A DNA stretch of 64,000 bases from Sclerurus mexicanus. Taxonomy: Eukaryota > Chordata > Aves > Passeriformes > Furnariidae. The stretch covers positions 2,690,359-2,754,358 of the forward strand of contig VWZF01002590.1 in the NCBI GenBank assembly GCA_013396755.1. Direction: 5' to 3'. Below, in pieces: positions 22,800 through 36,400 of the stretch (the first letter of the stretch is position 1; every line of letters starts with the position of its first letter). Under the pieces are notes generated by a model. That model was not told the DNA's origin and did not search any database. It saw only the letters and a list, made by a program, of their open reading frames with translations. The translations under genes were made by a program, and so were the position numbers.

Positions 22800-24985
22800 G
22801 ATTCTGCTGGCTACAGGATGGAGCTGTCAGGGTAACATTGTAATTGATACTCTCTTACAAAAAAAACGAATTATACATACTGTAATTCGCTAGGATATTT
22901 TATACGGTTTTAAATGTTTAGTTGGAAGAATGATACACTTTTCCAACGCAGGGTATTAAAAGTGTTACTGTTTGAAATATTTTTGTCTAGCTATATTCAT
23001 AATATCCCTTCATGGTGACATGAGAGTAGTGGTATAAAACCGGTAGATAGTAATACTGCAAAATGATTTGTTATTTTTTGGGCTTCAATTCCTGTCCTAA
23101 AGGATATTGAAGTGTCCAGTGACTGAAAGGCATTTTTATTAAAGCTCCTCAAGGGGCTAAGAAAAATAGTGCATTGCATATCTATAGCACCTTTCATCCC
23201 AAAAAATGCCAGAGCATTAAAACATCACGTCTTCAGGCCTCAGTCCTTTCAGGAGCTTTTTGCAAGGCAGTTCCATCATGTGGATCCATTTACAGGCGTG
23301 CGTTCGGTACATGTGAGCCCTTTCACCAAGCACTAAACCATGGCAGCGCTAACACAAAAGTATGCTATAAAATTAGGCAGAGATATCAGTTCCATATTAA
23401 AGCAGAGTGAGAAGTGCTCCCTCCTGAATTGCCAGTGCCAATATCGGTAGAGTTGAAGTCATCTCCAACACAAGTACTTACCCAGACTGATGTGCTTAAC
23501 TCGTATCTGACAAAAACAACTTCATTTTATAGCTGTGGTCTATAAATAGCAGGAAATTGTGCTGGTTTAATTAGATATTAAAAAAGCATAGGAAATTTCT
23601 TCAAAAATACTAAAGCAAATAGATTTTCTTAGTGTTTTAAATGAGTCACAATTCTTTCCCATCTTTAAAATTAACACAGAGCCCTTAGGTTTTCTCATGA
23701 CCTTTTCATTCATAAGCCATTAAACTTTTCAAAGATACCACATTGTTCTAGAAGATTGTACACACAGAAAGACATATATGCATGAGATTTTTGGCAGACA
23801 AATTGCAATGATAGAAAAACTAAGCTCATTTTTTAATACAGTTTTTAATTAAGAACTTCCTTCATTTTAAAACATTGCCACAATTACTTTTTGAGGTTGA
23901 GAAGTGTTTTAATGTGCTTGTTTTCCACCATCTCAAGATAGTTTCAGCATAAGAGGTTTGCTCGCCATTAGATGTCAATGTTACCTTACCCTATACCTCC
24001 TGCAGATGTGCAAGTTTTGGCAAAAATATCTATGAAATCTAGACTTTAAAAGTATTATATTTGTAGTTAATAATGTGTTATCAGCGAGAGTACTACAAAA
24101 ATAAGAGAAGTAAACGCCCACTAATTTTTGTGGCATTTGTCAAAGCAGAAGAAAGGCCAAAAAGAGGTAATGCAGCTCCATTTCAGAGAGTGGAAATTAA
24201 AAGTCACTTAGGAACCCAAATCTAATCCATCATTAAAGAGAAATACAACAATTAAAGCCTTACAATAGGTTACCCACTAAAACTAGAGGTGAAGGTGTCA
24301 GTGAAGCCTTTCAGCTCACCATGCTGCAAATCAGCTCAGAGACGTGACAGAAAATGGTCTCGGCTCCAGTCTCCAGATGCTTTTGTGATGCCATTATACT
24401 CTGAGGACAAGGGTTAGAAAAGGGAAACACTTTCATAATTTAATGATTTTGAGACCTGTTACAATCTCATTACACTAAACAGCACAACAAGGCACAAAGT
24501 GAAAAAGAAATTCTGTCTGGCTGTGGGAACAATGGGACAATGGATTACAAGGATGCACTAATGTGTCTCTTGGAATTCTACTGGCATGGTGAAACAATAA
24601 AAACACTTCTTTTAATTGGCCATTTTTCAGTAAACTACAGCCTTCAACATTTGTACATACCAAAGCTAGTTCTTGAGAAAATTAGAAACCATACAGATGT
24701 AATGTGGCATCCTGAGCAGTACAGCGGAGCTGAGGTATCTGCAAGGGATTTATTGCTGTACATTTGTGCATGCTGACTGCTGGCTGTATGAGAAACTCTA
24801 GGGTGTTACATTTCTGAAAGGTTTCTTTTATAACATATATATTTACCCATTTGTCTTGAGTAATGTAAACAAACAACTATTTGCTAAGTGAGAACAAAAG
24901 AGCTTCTATCCATCCCTAACTGAATTTTCAGGAGTGTTAGAACAAAGAAGTCTTGCTTTTACTGCCTTTTAATGGTCCATAGTCA
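22800..24985. other. Non-coding stretch right of the island
   Basis: Composition returns at once to AT-rich. A GTAACA at 22830 could be a donor for a + strand first exon but is weak. No repeat or coding exon is recognised. Confidence 0.4.
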
Positions 24986-24988
24986 AAT

Positions 24989-25056
24989 ATCACAGAATCA
25001 CAGAATATTCTGAGTTGGAAGGGACCCACTAGGATCATCAAAGTCCAGCTCCTGAT
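24989..25056 (-). repeat. CR1 LINE 3' tail fragment
   Basis: ATCACAGAATCACAGAAT begins at the CR1 3' end (two octamer units). It continues through GAGTTGGAAGGGACCCACTA and GGATCATCAAAGTCCAGCTC, matching CR1 tails of the 'GGACCCACAAGGATCATCGAGTCC' type in reverse orientation. It is truncated after about 70 bases. Confidence 0.9.
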
Positions 25057-26997
25057 AATTTTGACATTTCATGTATCCCTGCTCCTGAAAACAGCGTCAG
25101 ATTGCTTTCACCATTTGGTGGTAGCTTGGACAGTGTGCCCTTCTTACCTAACCCCTGGGTCTGTGCTGAATGCCACTGCATCCAGCAGGCTTGTTCTGGG
25201 AGTGAGATGGTGGCACTTGATAAGGGAAGGACACCGGGATTTGGCTGTCAGTGGCAAAGCCTGTTGTGCAGAGCTACTATTGCAGTGAACCCTTCTGTGC
25301 AGAGTTTACAGGAGCTGAAAGCTCAGTTCACCACAGAGGCTGGAGGGTTCTTCTTTCAGGTCAGTGCAAAGCCTGTCTGCTGAACACATCAGGAAAGCTT
25401 GGATGGCTGCGGTGCACATTGACCATATATTGTAACTAGAGAAATCAGGCAAAGCATCTAGCACCATCAGCAAATGTGCTTGTTTCGATAAGATTTATCA
25501 GTGGATATAATTATAGCATGTATTTTACCATGACTAACTTTTGAAGATCCCCTCAAGCTCTTTAGCAATCATTTGATAGGTCACATTTACTGCAGCATGA
25601 TCAAAGGGAGCTGACCTCAGTTTTGTAGCTCACTGTGTTTCCGTTTAAGATGTAAGAGTCCATTTCACCATTCAGTCTTACTTAATGCAGAAGTCTCTGC
25701 TGGAGCCTGGAAGGTTTTAAATTGTATGTTTGTAAAAGTTTTGCTTTTTCTCTGTGAGTCAGGTGTTTCATTCATTAAAAAGCTGAAGCACTGCAACACT
25801 TGGTGCCTGGGCCCAGACTACAATCCAAAACACGAGGTACCATGCGTGTGCTTCTCCCTGAATCATCTTCCACTCATTCAAAACATGAGAACTGGGCACC
25901 TCTTCCAGCTATTCATCACCAGCACTGAGAGTTAGGTGGTCTGAAAGCTGGTGTCACAGCACAGGCACTGCCTCAGTGTTGGAGGACACCATGCATTGGC
26001 AGAAGCCAGGGGGCCAGCACTGGGCAGCACAATGCCCAGCAGCAGCACCAGCAGCAGCAGCAGGCTGCACACAGCAGGAGCCCCTGGGAAGGAAAAGCTG
26101 ATGCCTGGGTCTAGGCACTAGCAGGATGAGATCAGCATTTAGCAAGAGATGGACTTTGGGGTTAAGTTTTGGATTTAGCTTCCTAAAGTCTGATGAAATC
26201 CTGATTTATACTGATGGTTTTTTTGTTTCTTTATTTGCCCTGTCTCTTCAGTAAGCAGCAGCAGAGATTGTTTGGGTTTTTTAAGACAATTTCATGGAGT
26301 GAATAAATTTTCTTCATTCTTCAGAAGTGGCTTTTCCTCACCACTAAGACTATTTACAGGTATTAGAGTGGGGTTCTCTGTCAGGGTCCCATCATAGGCT
26401 CAAAAAAGAATTTCCTCTCCTAGTGTGGTGCAGGAAAGGAATAAGTGCCTGGCTGCCCCACTGTCCTTTGTGAAGACACTTCAACAACTGGAATAATCAT
26501 TCATTCTAAGTAGCAGGACTCCAGTGTTTCAGCCACAGCAGGGAGCTTCATGAATGTCACTACAAAGCACAGTTCATGCATGTGGGAAAGATGGGGTATA
26601 AGAGGAGGATCACCATTATGCCAGCACAGTCTGAGTGCATTAAAAATACAATATAACAAATGTGAAATGAAACCATCAAAGGTATGCCTGTTTTACAATC
26701 CAAATGAAAATAGTCGCAATATGCCTGTAATACACCATGTTGTTTCAAATTACATATATTGAAATTTTGGAAGTTTCCCTATAATTAGTAGGAGCATTCT
26801 TATTCATACTGCCTAGGAAAAAAAAAATATTGCTTTGCAGATTGTTGATTTATAAATACAAAGAGAAGACTTTGAAGATAAAAAGAATAATGCTTTCCAC
26901 ATCTATGATTCTTCCTATTCAAAAAAGGGAGACTGCTCAGCAAACACTGATGCTTTCAGACTTGCACCATCTTTTTGAACTAAATGTTGGCTTTATT
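25057..26997. other. Non-coding stretch
   Basis: No gene recognised. It contains a short interrupted CAG repeat at 26038-26064 that is not in a plausible reading frame. Confidence 0.4.
26038..26064. repeat. Short interrupted (CAG)n
   Basis: AGCAGCAGCACCAGCAGCAG plus a few more units. About eight triplets with one CAC-type interruption. Non-coding by context. Confidence 0.75.
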
Positions 26998-27120
26998 TTG
27001 CTTATTTAAAAATGAGAGGGAAAACATGACACAGCCAAAGTCACGCTGGAAAGTCTGTGACAGAATCAAACCAGAATAACTACCAGTTGAGTGCACTGAC
27101 CATTAGACTACCCTGCCTGT
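26998..27120 (-). repeat. tRNA-derived SINE (MIR/CORE-type), nearly full promoter region
   Basis: Read on the minus strand, the element starts with AGGCAGGGTAGTCTAATGG, an A-box-like tRNA head. It then has GGTTTGATTCTG, a B-box-like motif, followed by CACAGACTTTCC and a GTGACTTTGGCTGTG body, ending near TCATTTTTAAATAAGC. The order A box, B box, CORE-like body is that of MIR-type SINEs. The copy is old and mutated and probably not transcribed. Confidence 0.7.
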
Positions 27121-30100
27121 AAACACTGAAGATGTTACTTGTGTGGTTTATTGTGAAATGCTTTCAAGGATAGTGCCTGCAGTAGAAATGCCCTAATTTT
27201 TGTAAGATCTCCTAACAAGTTGAGTTCAAAGCACATCAATGTACATAGTGGCCAGCTGCAGACTTGCTACATCCACAGATATAATATCATGGTGCTAAAC
27301 AGATGAGAAACAAAATACACTAGAGATACACAGAATGTAACTCCTTTTCCATCTTCTGTGCAATCTGTGATGATGGGAACAGCATTTCTGAGATATTAAT
27401 ACTCTAAGAGTTTAATATGCAGAAGTGTGATGATGGATGGCATCACATGAAGAAATGATCCATCCAGTCTTCAAAATTACTCCTTAAAAGTTTTCCATTC
27501 TAACTCAGCTCTGTAACCCTATTTTTGGTGGCTTCTGCCCTCAGTAGAGGCTGAAAGCTTCCACTAGCAGAGCTCTTTGAGATCTCTGTGTTCAGGAGCA
27601 CCAATCCTACCTCCTGTGAGAGTGGCTCTCTGGTTTCAGGTACAATAATTTTGGCACAGTTTAACCAGTTCACCATTCAGGGCATAGGAGGATCCTTACT
27701 CCAAGTATGTGTCACTCCCTATGGGAGTCCCTCGCAGCAGAAAGACCTTTCCTGCACCCATTGAAACCTCAGGGAGCCCCAGGTATATAGGTATTGGGAA
27801 ATGCTTTCAGTAAGTGTTAAAAGGTGATGCCTTTTTATGGCCATCACCACATCAACACCTTCCTGCACACGGCCAAGATCACTGGTTTTGTTTTAATTTT
27901 TGTGCTATGATTATAAAGATGTTACTGTAACAGTAAATATTCCAGAGGTCTATTTTATGCATATATTTAAGCCATATATTTTTGCAACTTAATATCTGGT
28001 TTATACAAAGCCACAGATATATAAATCTATGCCTTCTGAATTATATTACAGAAGGGTGAGAGCAATAATGCAGATATATTTCTTTAGAATTATATTTAAA
28101 TTACAGCATCACAAATTGATCATTTAAGATGTACACAAAAAATGTCATTTTTTAACAAAGTGGTACTATAATAGTTATTCTGGTCACATTTTAGAATGAA
28201 GTCCAGAAGCAGCAGAAAACAGGATATATGAATCAGCTACATCATGAGAAAGAAGTCTCTCTCTTCTGCAAACAGGTACCCACAGCACCTGTGAATAGAG
28301 GGAGGGATCTCAGCACTATGTTTCATGTTCCCTGGTCAGTAGGATGGTGATTTAAACTTGTGCTTTAGCAGAATTGATATTCCTAATTTCCCACCTTCCC
28401 ATGTCACAGTTTCACTGGTTTTGGGATCCAGCACAATCAAGGGCATCTTCTGAGAACCGATGCATACCAAGAAAATTTACTGTCAGCCACGTAAATAGCA
28501 AAGCACACATAAAAATATATGGGTAAGATAAAGCACCACATGCATTCAATATATCAATGGTAGAAAGGGCTAGCCAATCTCATTTTTGGCACTTTCTACA
28601 TTTGCAGTTATGTTACTGGAAATCTGCCCAGAAGTGGAAAATGAACTATGGCAAATATCTTCTGATAGATAGTTGGAAAAAATGCTACATTTCTTTTAGT
28701 GATTTCATATGTTATGCTTGCTTTTAGTGAGCAATTTATTGGAAAAGCTAATTTGTGCTACTAAAGAAATCACAGAAAGTAGCTGCAGAGTTTACCTGCA
28801 ATCTTATCTCCTGTCACCATATAAGCCCATTTACCACCTCAACTAACCTAGCTTCAAGTTTTGCTTATCCATCCCCTGTATCTTTCATCAAATACAATAT
28901 TAATTATACCAAAAGAGGTAGGGGAAGAAACAAGACAATATTCCATTTGTACGGTGTGGGTTATTTTTGCAGGGGACAATAGAAGCTCCACTGGTTCAAA
29001 CTCATTAAATTTCCATGAGCTTTTCCTGAGCGAGTAGAGGATCACGAGAGTGGAAGGCAGGATGACCTATAAGGGCCAGGCAGGAAATTCAGCCCACTAC
29101 ACTTGCAGATTCCTTTGATATCTTCCAGAGCCCGAGACCACCTACATTGAGACCTTCGTCCCTCCATTGCTTTTGCTGCCTCAGCTCATTTCTGCTTTCC
29201 CAGTTCAAGATCCCAAGATACAAACTGGGGATGGAAGAAAACAGTGAAATCATCAGCTAATCTAAACTTTGCTGGATGAGGAAAAAAGCAATAGGCAATA
29301 ATCCTTTCCTACAGTTTTCAACATTACTTTACACTAGTTTCCAGCATGGACTGTAGCTTTTATTTTTGTGGGTAACTATAGTTTTGAGTTAAACTATTTA
29401 TTTACTTTGGAACAGGATTTGCCTTGGAAGAAACTGTTTTTGTTCTGGTCTGTGAAATCACCTAAGGCCACAATGTGATCAAAGCAATTTCGTGTTGCAT
29501 GTGTTTTTTCAAAGTTATTTCTTTCTGCAGGTTCATAGCAAATGCATCCAGAAATTTAGATGAATTCTGCTTTTGATCTCCATTGGACACACAAAGTGTA
29601 AGAAATAGAATGCAAGAAAGTAAGGGCTTGAACCAAAGAAGCACCCACTGAATTGCCTAGAAACATGAATAGGCATTAGGGTTTAAATAGCAGGATCAGG
29701 TCCATACAGTAATAAAATATTTGGCTTTTTGGGAAAGAATGCTGTCTGTTCTTCAAACACCTCTGCCAGCCAGTACAAGGTGTAGGATTACTAATCCTCC
29801 TCAGGGGGAAGCCATGCGTGGCATTCTTCTCTTTGGCGATGGCATTCAAGAGAGTCCTGGACAGAGGAGAAAGTAATAGGGGCAATAATGACAGTCTCTG
29901 AATGAATCCCTGAGAAATATCCCTGGCCCTGCCACCTGGCTGCCAGCCATCCAAGCATGAAGAACAATCATGCATTTGTTTCAGATACCAAGTTACCTCA
30001 TTTTAAAAATGCTTCCTGATGCAGCCCGTTAATTCTTAAGTATTTCACCACCTGATGTTTCTCTCCCAAACTTTCAAAGAAGCAAGAGAAAACCAGAGCT

Positions 30101-31899
30101 ACAGATAAGGGAAAGAAGGGAAACAAAAAGGATTTTGTCATTAGCAGTCATAATTCAAGAAAAAAAGGTTGAGAAGACAAGTTCTTTTCAACTTTTTGAT
30201 GCCTGATAGCCCCTCATTGTCTCACCACTTTCTGACAGTGCTGGATAAATGCTGGAATAAAGAACAGAATGAATGTCAAAAGCAAAATATGTATTGTGTG
30301 CCATAAATTATACAAGCAGATGCAGCCATGAATGAGAGAATTAAGAACATAAAACCCCTGCAGTGTGCACTGGCTAATGAAGGACTAGGGGTTGCCAAGG
30401 GACACTGTGTGACCACCGTGGAGTCCAAACTAAGAACTTGCTCTGAACATGAGCCTGTAGCCCTGTGATGCAGGGGTCTGTGTCTTTTCCTTTGGATTCT
30501 TCCTCTTAAATAGCTCTTTTGCCTATCAGTAGCTGTTTAATTAGTGCTTTGGCCATAACCAGCTTGTGGTATATTTTACAGATGTCTGAGTAATCTTGCA
30601 CTGAAGAATTTTGCGTCTTTTTCTCAAGCCATCCCTCCAGATGAAGATTCCCAAGTTAAAGTGAATGAGTTCCCCTAGACTAAGGGACAGGTAGAATAGG
30701 CCAAGGGCTAAATCTTCATGTGATGTAACTTTGCAGAGTACCATCAGCTTCAGCTGAAGTCTTGATTTCATTCCTTTTTATTTGTTAGGGAAAGTGTTAT
30801 ATAGTTTTGTGGCACTATATACAGAATAATTACAAATAACATAGCTGTTTAATGCTCATCAGAGACTCCATTCAACTAATTAGTCTTTTGTCAAAGTCAA
30901 AACCCTGGGTCCAGATTTGTCAGATTTAAACATCCATAGTATCTTCTCCTTCCTTCATGACAATTTTTATTTTGAGACATCAGCAGCTATGTTCTTATTC
31001 AGCAATCATTTCTGCAGTGGAGAAAGGTATTACAATATTGATGCAATTTAGTGTCATATGAACAATTAAGAAAATAGACATTTCAAAGAAGTTATGGCAC
31101 TAATTTCATATGAATAAGATGTATTAAAGAAAACCCATATAAGACTATGGCAAGGGACATTTTTCCAACTTTACAAATGACATTAAATGTCATTCAGTGA
31201 CCATCCAAGAATAAGGAGTAAATAATACTTTACGCTGGAAAAGAATACATATGAGTCATGATTTTCAGTTGTCATACATGTGAATTTGTGGAAAATGATG
31301 CAATTAGAGGCCAGAAGCAGAGAAAATATCTGTTTACATTCAGCTCTGCTGAGCAGACCAGAACTGCTAAAGGGCTGGAGGAAAAAAGGTCCCTCTCTCT
31401 CTTGCTCATATCCTCCATGGGCTATGTCCTACTTGGAGTTACCTCGTATTCAAGCAGGACAATTGGAGGAGAGTCTTGATATGATTTAGCATTTTGTACA
31501 TTTTCCTCTCATCTGATGAAGAGTGTTTGCTCTGTCATTCATTCACCATTTCCTTCCATGTGAAATTAGGAAATATGGCCTATGAAAATACTGAAACACA
31601 AGTTTTTCCATCTCTGCATGTTTTCCCTTGGAGCTCAGAAACTCAAGCTATGCCAGTGCAGAGGAAGGAAATGTAGTAATAAAGTTCCTGGCTTCATCAC
31701 AAGCCCCTTTCTGACCTGACCGGAGGAAAGTATGTGGAAAGGGATGGAACTATTCCACATAAGTACAGATGAAGGGCAACAGTATGTTGCTAAAAAATCA
31801 GAAGGGATAAAAAAATGAGATACAAGTAGCGACAGTGAGGTTACAAGATGTCATGCTACAACTGCATAGGAAAAAGGCCAAGAGAGTGCTGGTTCACTA
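27121..31899. other. Non-coding stretch
   Basis: AT-rich DNA without a recognisable gene, repeat or convincing splice pair. Short frames (28755-28982 +, 29676-29975 -) look random. Confidence 0.4.
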
Positions 31900-33432
31900 C
31901 TCAAGGTTGCACAACTATTGACAGATGACATGAAGAAGGTACAAGTGATTAATGACTTTTTTGTGTCTGTCTTCACTAAAGCTGTATTTCAACAAACATT
32001 TTAAGACAATGTTATTGCTGAAAAATGTAGTTGTATCCTCCTTGTTTCACTCCATTCCCACCTCCTCACTGCCTTCCTTCATCCCACTGCCACAGTGATT
32101 TGTAAGGCCATGCAGGGGTCCAGATGGGGAACTGATCCAGCTGAAAATTAATCTAGCAAATAGGTGATAGCTATTAGGATCAATTAGTTCTGCAGTTTGA
32201 TTCACTGCATGGCTGTACTGTAATCAGATAATTTTTTTTTTCAAATTAGCTAGATGTATTAATTTCATCCTATGCTGCTTAAAGGGCAGACTCATCCAAG
32301 ACAGTCTTTCAGTGACTAGATGTTTAGGGTATCAGAGGATCAACAGTAGGAAAGCACTGGACCTGTCTTTAAAATTGAGGGGGGGAGGAGTAGGAGATAA
32401 TTGATCAGTCTGATTAAACTGCATTCCTTCCCCAAAATCTGGGATTTTTAAAAACAATTTATGAGTGCCTGGGTGATAAAGGGGAAGTAGGAAGCATTCA
32501 GTTTTCATTGTAAGAACCAAGTTTGTCAAAGCAGCTTAGTTCTTCCCATGCCTGTATTGCACTGTGGCCATGGAAAAGGCAGTTGGTGTCATGTAACTCG
32601 ACTTCAGTAAGGCTTTCTGCATGCCCATGGCATTTTTGCAGGCAAATGAGGAAACACAGCCTTGCTGACCCAGCTACACCCTTTCAAACAGGTATAAGAC
32701 TGTTCAGGTAATCATGCCTAAGCAGTGACAAAAATGGAGGGAGGTATGAAATATGATTCTGCGTGGTTTTCTCCTTAGTCTCATTATAGTCCAAGGTTTC
32801 ATCAGTGACTGAAAAAGGAAACATAAGACATACTTAGTAAATGTGCCAGTCACAGCTTGGAAGCTCTGCAAGTATGCTAGTCAATAGGCAGATTAAATTC
32901 TTTTAAAGATCTTGGCAGCCTGAAGGAACTATCTGTAAAAGCAAAATAAAATGTGCTGAGGATCAATGCAAGGCACTACATTTAGCCAGAAATTATTTGC
33001 TGGAAGGTGGGTATTAACTCTGGTTAGGAAATAGCTTGACTGAGGGTAGACCACAAAGCAAACATTGAGCTGTGTTATGCAGAGTGGAAAAGGCAAGCAA
33101 CATAATGCAATGGATAAATAATCCTGAAAATGTATGAAGAAATCCTTCCACCCTATTCAGCATTGATAACGCCTCAGTTGGAACATTAAGTCCAGTCTAA
33201 ATTGTATCCAGAAAAATTCTTATTCAGATTAGACCTTAGAATAAAAAAAAACTCTAAGAGCAGTAAAGCGCTGTGGTAAGTTGTCTGGGGAAGTAACAGA
33301 GCACCCATGAAACATCTCTGAAACCATCTGAGAAAAATTTATGTCCTCTTGATGTGATATAGCTGGTCCTGCCTTGGGTCAGATTGACTAGATGAACTCT
33401 AAAGGTCTTTTCCAGTTTAGTTTTCCTGAGAT
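31900..33432 (+). mobile_element. Decayed CR1-family LINE with reverse transcriptase remnants
   Basis: Landmarks of a CR1 ORF2 and 3' UTR appear in order. The motif before the reverse transcriptase reads AATGACTTTTTTGTGTCTGT, then CTTCACT, at 31950-31977. RT motif A, LDFSKAF, is at 32597-32617, including its metal-binding Asp. A TTCATCAGTGAC relic ('FINDL') is near 32798. The position of the catalytic FADD motif is mutated to CASH near 32842-32853. ORF2-end and 3' UTR blocks follow at about 33150-33200, 33255-33335 and 33370-33432. A stop codon precedes LDFSKAF and indels are frequent, so the copy is long dead. It lies in + orientation. Confidence 0.75.
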
Positions 33433-36400
33433 TTATTGCCCAGTCCATTAAGTTTTTGGGGGAACAGTAGCTGCAGGCCCACTTCTGCAGGTGTTCTGCT
33501 GTTTTTCTTCTCATATGAGGTTCACAAGTAATTGAATGGCATACTTGAAATAATTCCAATTCACTTAAAAAAATCTCTCTCAGTTGCTGTCAAGCTGGAG
33601 TAATATAAATTAGAATATTGCTGCCTTTTTTTTATGTTGTTCTGAGACCATCAGTTTTTCCCCATTGAAGTCATTGGCAATATATTCATACCACCCCCAA
33701 GAGCAGGTGATGAAGAAAACAGTTTAGTTAATGTTGTACCAGAAAATAATATACCAAAAAAACAAGTCACTTTTTTGAGCACTCATGTGTACAGTGCTAC
33801 TATTCTGGGGGCTAGTGATGGGGACTCAGCCTTTCTTCTCACAGTCACTGTTGTATGTCAGGTCAGGTCAACACAAAGCAAGTCCACTAGCGCTTGTTAT
33901 AAAATGAGCTAATGCCTCTTTCCCTCTTATGAGGGTACAAATTAAGAGTCAAAACTTGGCAAAAAATCACTGTCACAGTTTCAATAGTGAAATGCCAAAA
34001 CCTTGAGCAGGCATTGGGGCTGAGGTGTCCTCACTATCCACTTCCAAAACAGTACTTGGGATGTCTGGAATTTCATTTTTCTACTCTGTTCCCTCTTTTG
34101 GATCCACTCCTATAATGCTCATATGAACAAACTGATGAAATAAAAAGGCAATTTACACTGACTAAAGTATTTGCTTTCATTTAAAAGTGACTATTTGCTG
34201 TTTAGCAGGCAAACATGTACACCTACGGAAAGGACAGCTCTTTTGGTGTTTGATGCTCCTGAGCATCTGTAATCAGCACATTTGAAAATATTTTGAAGTG
34301 AGTTCAGCCTATATTTGTCTTCATAACATAAAGTACTGCTAGGGACAGAATCAAATGTTTTTGTGTGTTTATATTATTCCCTTGTATGAAATGAAAGACA
34401 TTTATGCCTCTCTTTTTTCCGTATTCACAGACACCTATACACAAAAGCATTCTGTTATCCCTTTCCCTTATAAAGAGTGATTATCTACTATGATTTATTT
34501 CTTAGCGGCACAAGTCTCCAAAACAGGCATTGAAAATTATCATTAACCTTGAAGGCCAAACTATCTATTTTCTGGACTTGTCCTTCACAGTGCTAACAAA
34601 AATAGTTTCTACAAGAGAAATTTGACTTTTACATTATCTAAGATCCACATTTAAAATAATAAAATACATTAATCTTGTATATATTCCAGAACCTAAACCA
34701 TAAAGTTTAAAATTATATCTTCACACTTAAAAAATTCAGGTTTGCCATTCTGCTTAAAAGTCGTAGTGTGACATTTGAGAAAGCTGTGACATTTAGATCT
34801 GTGTCCAACAGAGGGAGGTGTTCAGAAACACGGATTTGGTCCAAACTCTTTCTAAGACTAAGGAATTCAACACAGGGGAAGAGGAGGGCATGCACAAATG
34901 CAAGTGAGCAACACATATGTTACTGCTGCAGTTCAATTCATTTAGCTGCTCCATGAGAATGCCAGAGTAGTGTCACAGCTACTTATAGACTCAGACCTGC
35001 TCAGAAGATTTAGGACTAGAGGACTTCTAGATCAGACAGGTGACAATATCACCTCTGTGCTGGACGGGAACTATGAATCACTTAAAAAGCACTATTTAGT
35101 CCATATCACCTCCTTGATGCAAGACAAACTCAAGCAGAGGTCCAGTCTGGCAGGCAATTTGGGTTCAGTAAAAACCTGAAGTTACTCGGCTGTGCTTTCC
35201 TCACAGGGAGTCACTATGGCAACAGGAAAATATTGTGAGGTATAGGAACGATGGGAATATGACTCAGAGAGTTCAAAAAAGGGAACATTCAAAAACATAA
35301 TTCCCAATAGGCACAGACTAGTCTTTTCAAAAATACACACAAATCAAGGAGAATTTGGTGCTGCTTTGCACCGGTGTTTTTACTGGGGAATGCAATTAAT
35401 AAATAAGGAGCTGTAGTGCTGCATATTTTCAGCCCCTTTATTATCAGGGGGAAACAGAAGCTGGTGGTAAAGGAAACAGCAGCACTCTACTTTGCTCCTT
35501 CCAGTCCTGAACCATTCCCCACAGGGCTGCTGTGCAGCTGGAACTGCATTTATCGGTAAGGAACATGTTTGAACAGACTCAGTCAAGTCAGTGTGTGACT
35601 TCAGTGGCCTTTCCAAAGTGGGAGGCTTTTTCCTTTCACTTTCAGAACCACAGAGGCCACAGGGATCCCCTGTGTAAAGTCTTCTGTCTTGCTGACCCTG
35701 GTCCCACCAAGTTGGGCTTTGGTCCAAATAACAAGGTAGTAGCCTAAGGCAAGAGCCATCCTTCAGGGAGACATCCCTACAGAGCATTGCATGAACAAGG
35801 ACTACCAGGCTAACCTGGATCCGTGCTCTAACTGGCCCAGTACCAGATGGGCTTCAGCTTGCCACACAACAAGCATTCCTAAAATAGCTTGTCCTCAGGA
35901 GAATTTCCTCCCCAGTTTTGCTCCTTAGTTGTTTAGTCCCAGGAAGCAGATATTTAGAGACAGATACACACACATATATATATAAGACAAACTCAAGCAA
36001 ATATATACATATACATTTTTTTTCCATGTTAAAAATATCTTCTACCTCATGCAGCTAATGGTGATTTCATCACTTGTATTAGTGCTAGTCATTGTCCAGA
36101 TCTGTAATGCTTTTGGCCTCAATAACACTGATGTAGTTAGTCCCACAGATCAATAATGCATTGTGCAAAAGACTTTCTTTTAACCAAATTTATGTTCTGC
36201 CCTTTACTTTGTGTAATGGCTCTTTATCCTCAAAATCCAAGGAGCGTCAGATTAACTCTCTCTATAGCATTCAATTTTTTCCTACATCTCTCTCAAGCTT
36301 CCCCTTCAATTTAACTCCTTCAATTGTTTCTGCCCTGAAGGAGGTGAGAACTTCCTTCCTCATGAGTTTCTAGGACCTGTGGATTTTGGGGGCTATCCAC

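Noticed and set aside
26038..26064. CAG repeat as a coding polyglutamine tract
   Set aside because: The surrounding frames are short and the repeat is interrupted. No exon structure is present.
35380..35787. 135-codon minus-strand frame
   Set aside because: It overlaps a 71-codon + frame, its composition is ordinary and no motif is recognised.
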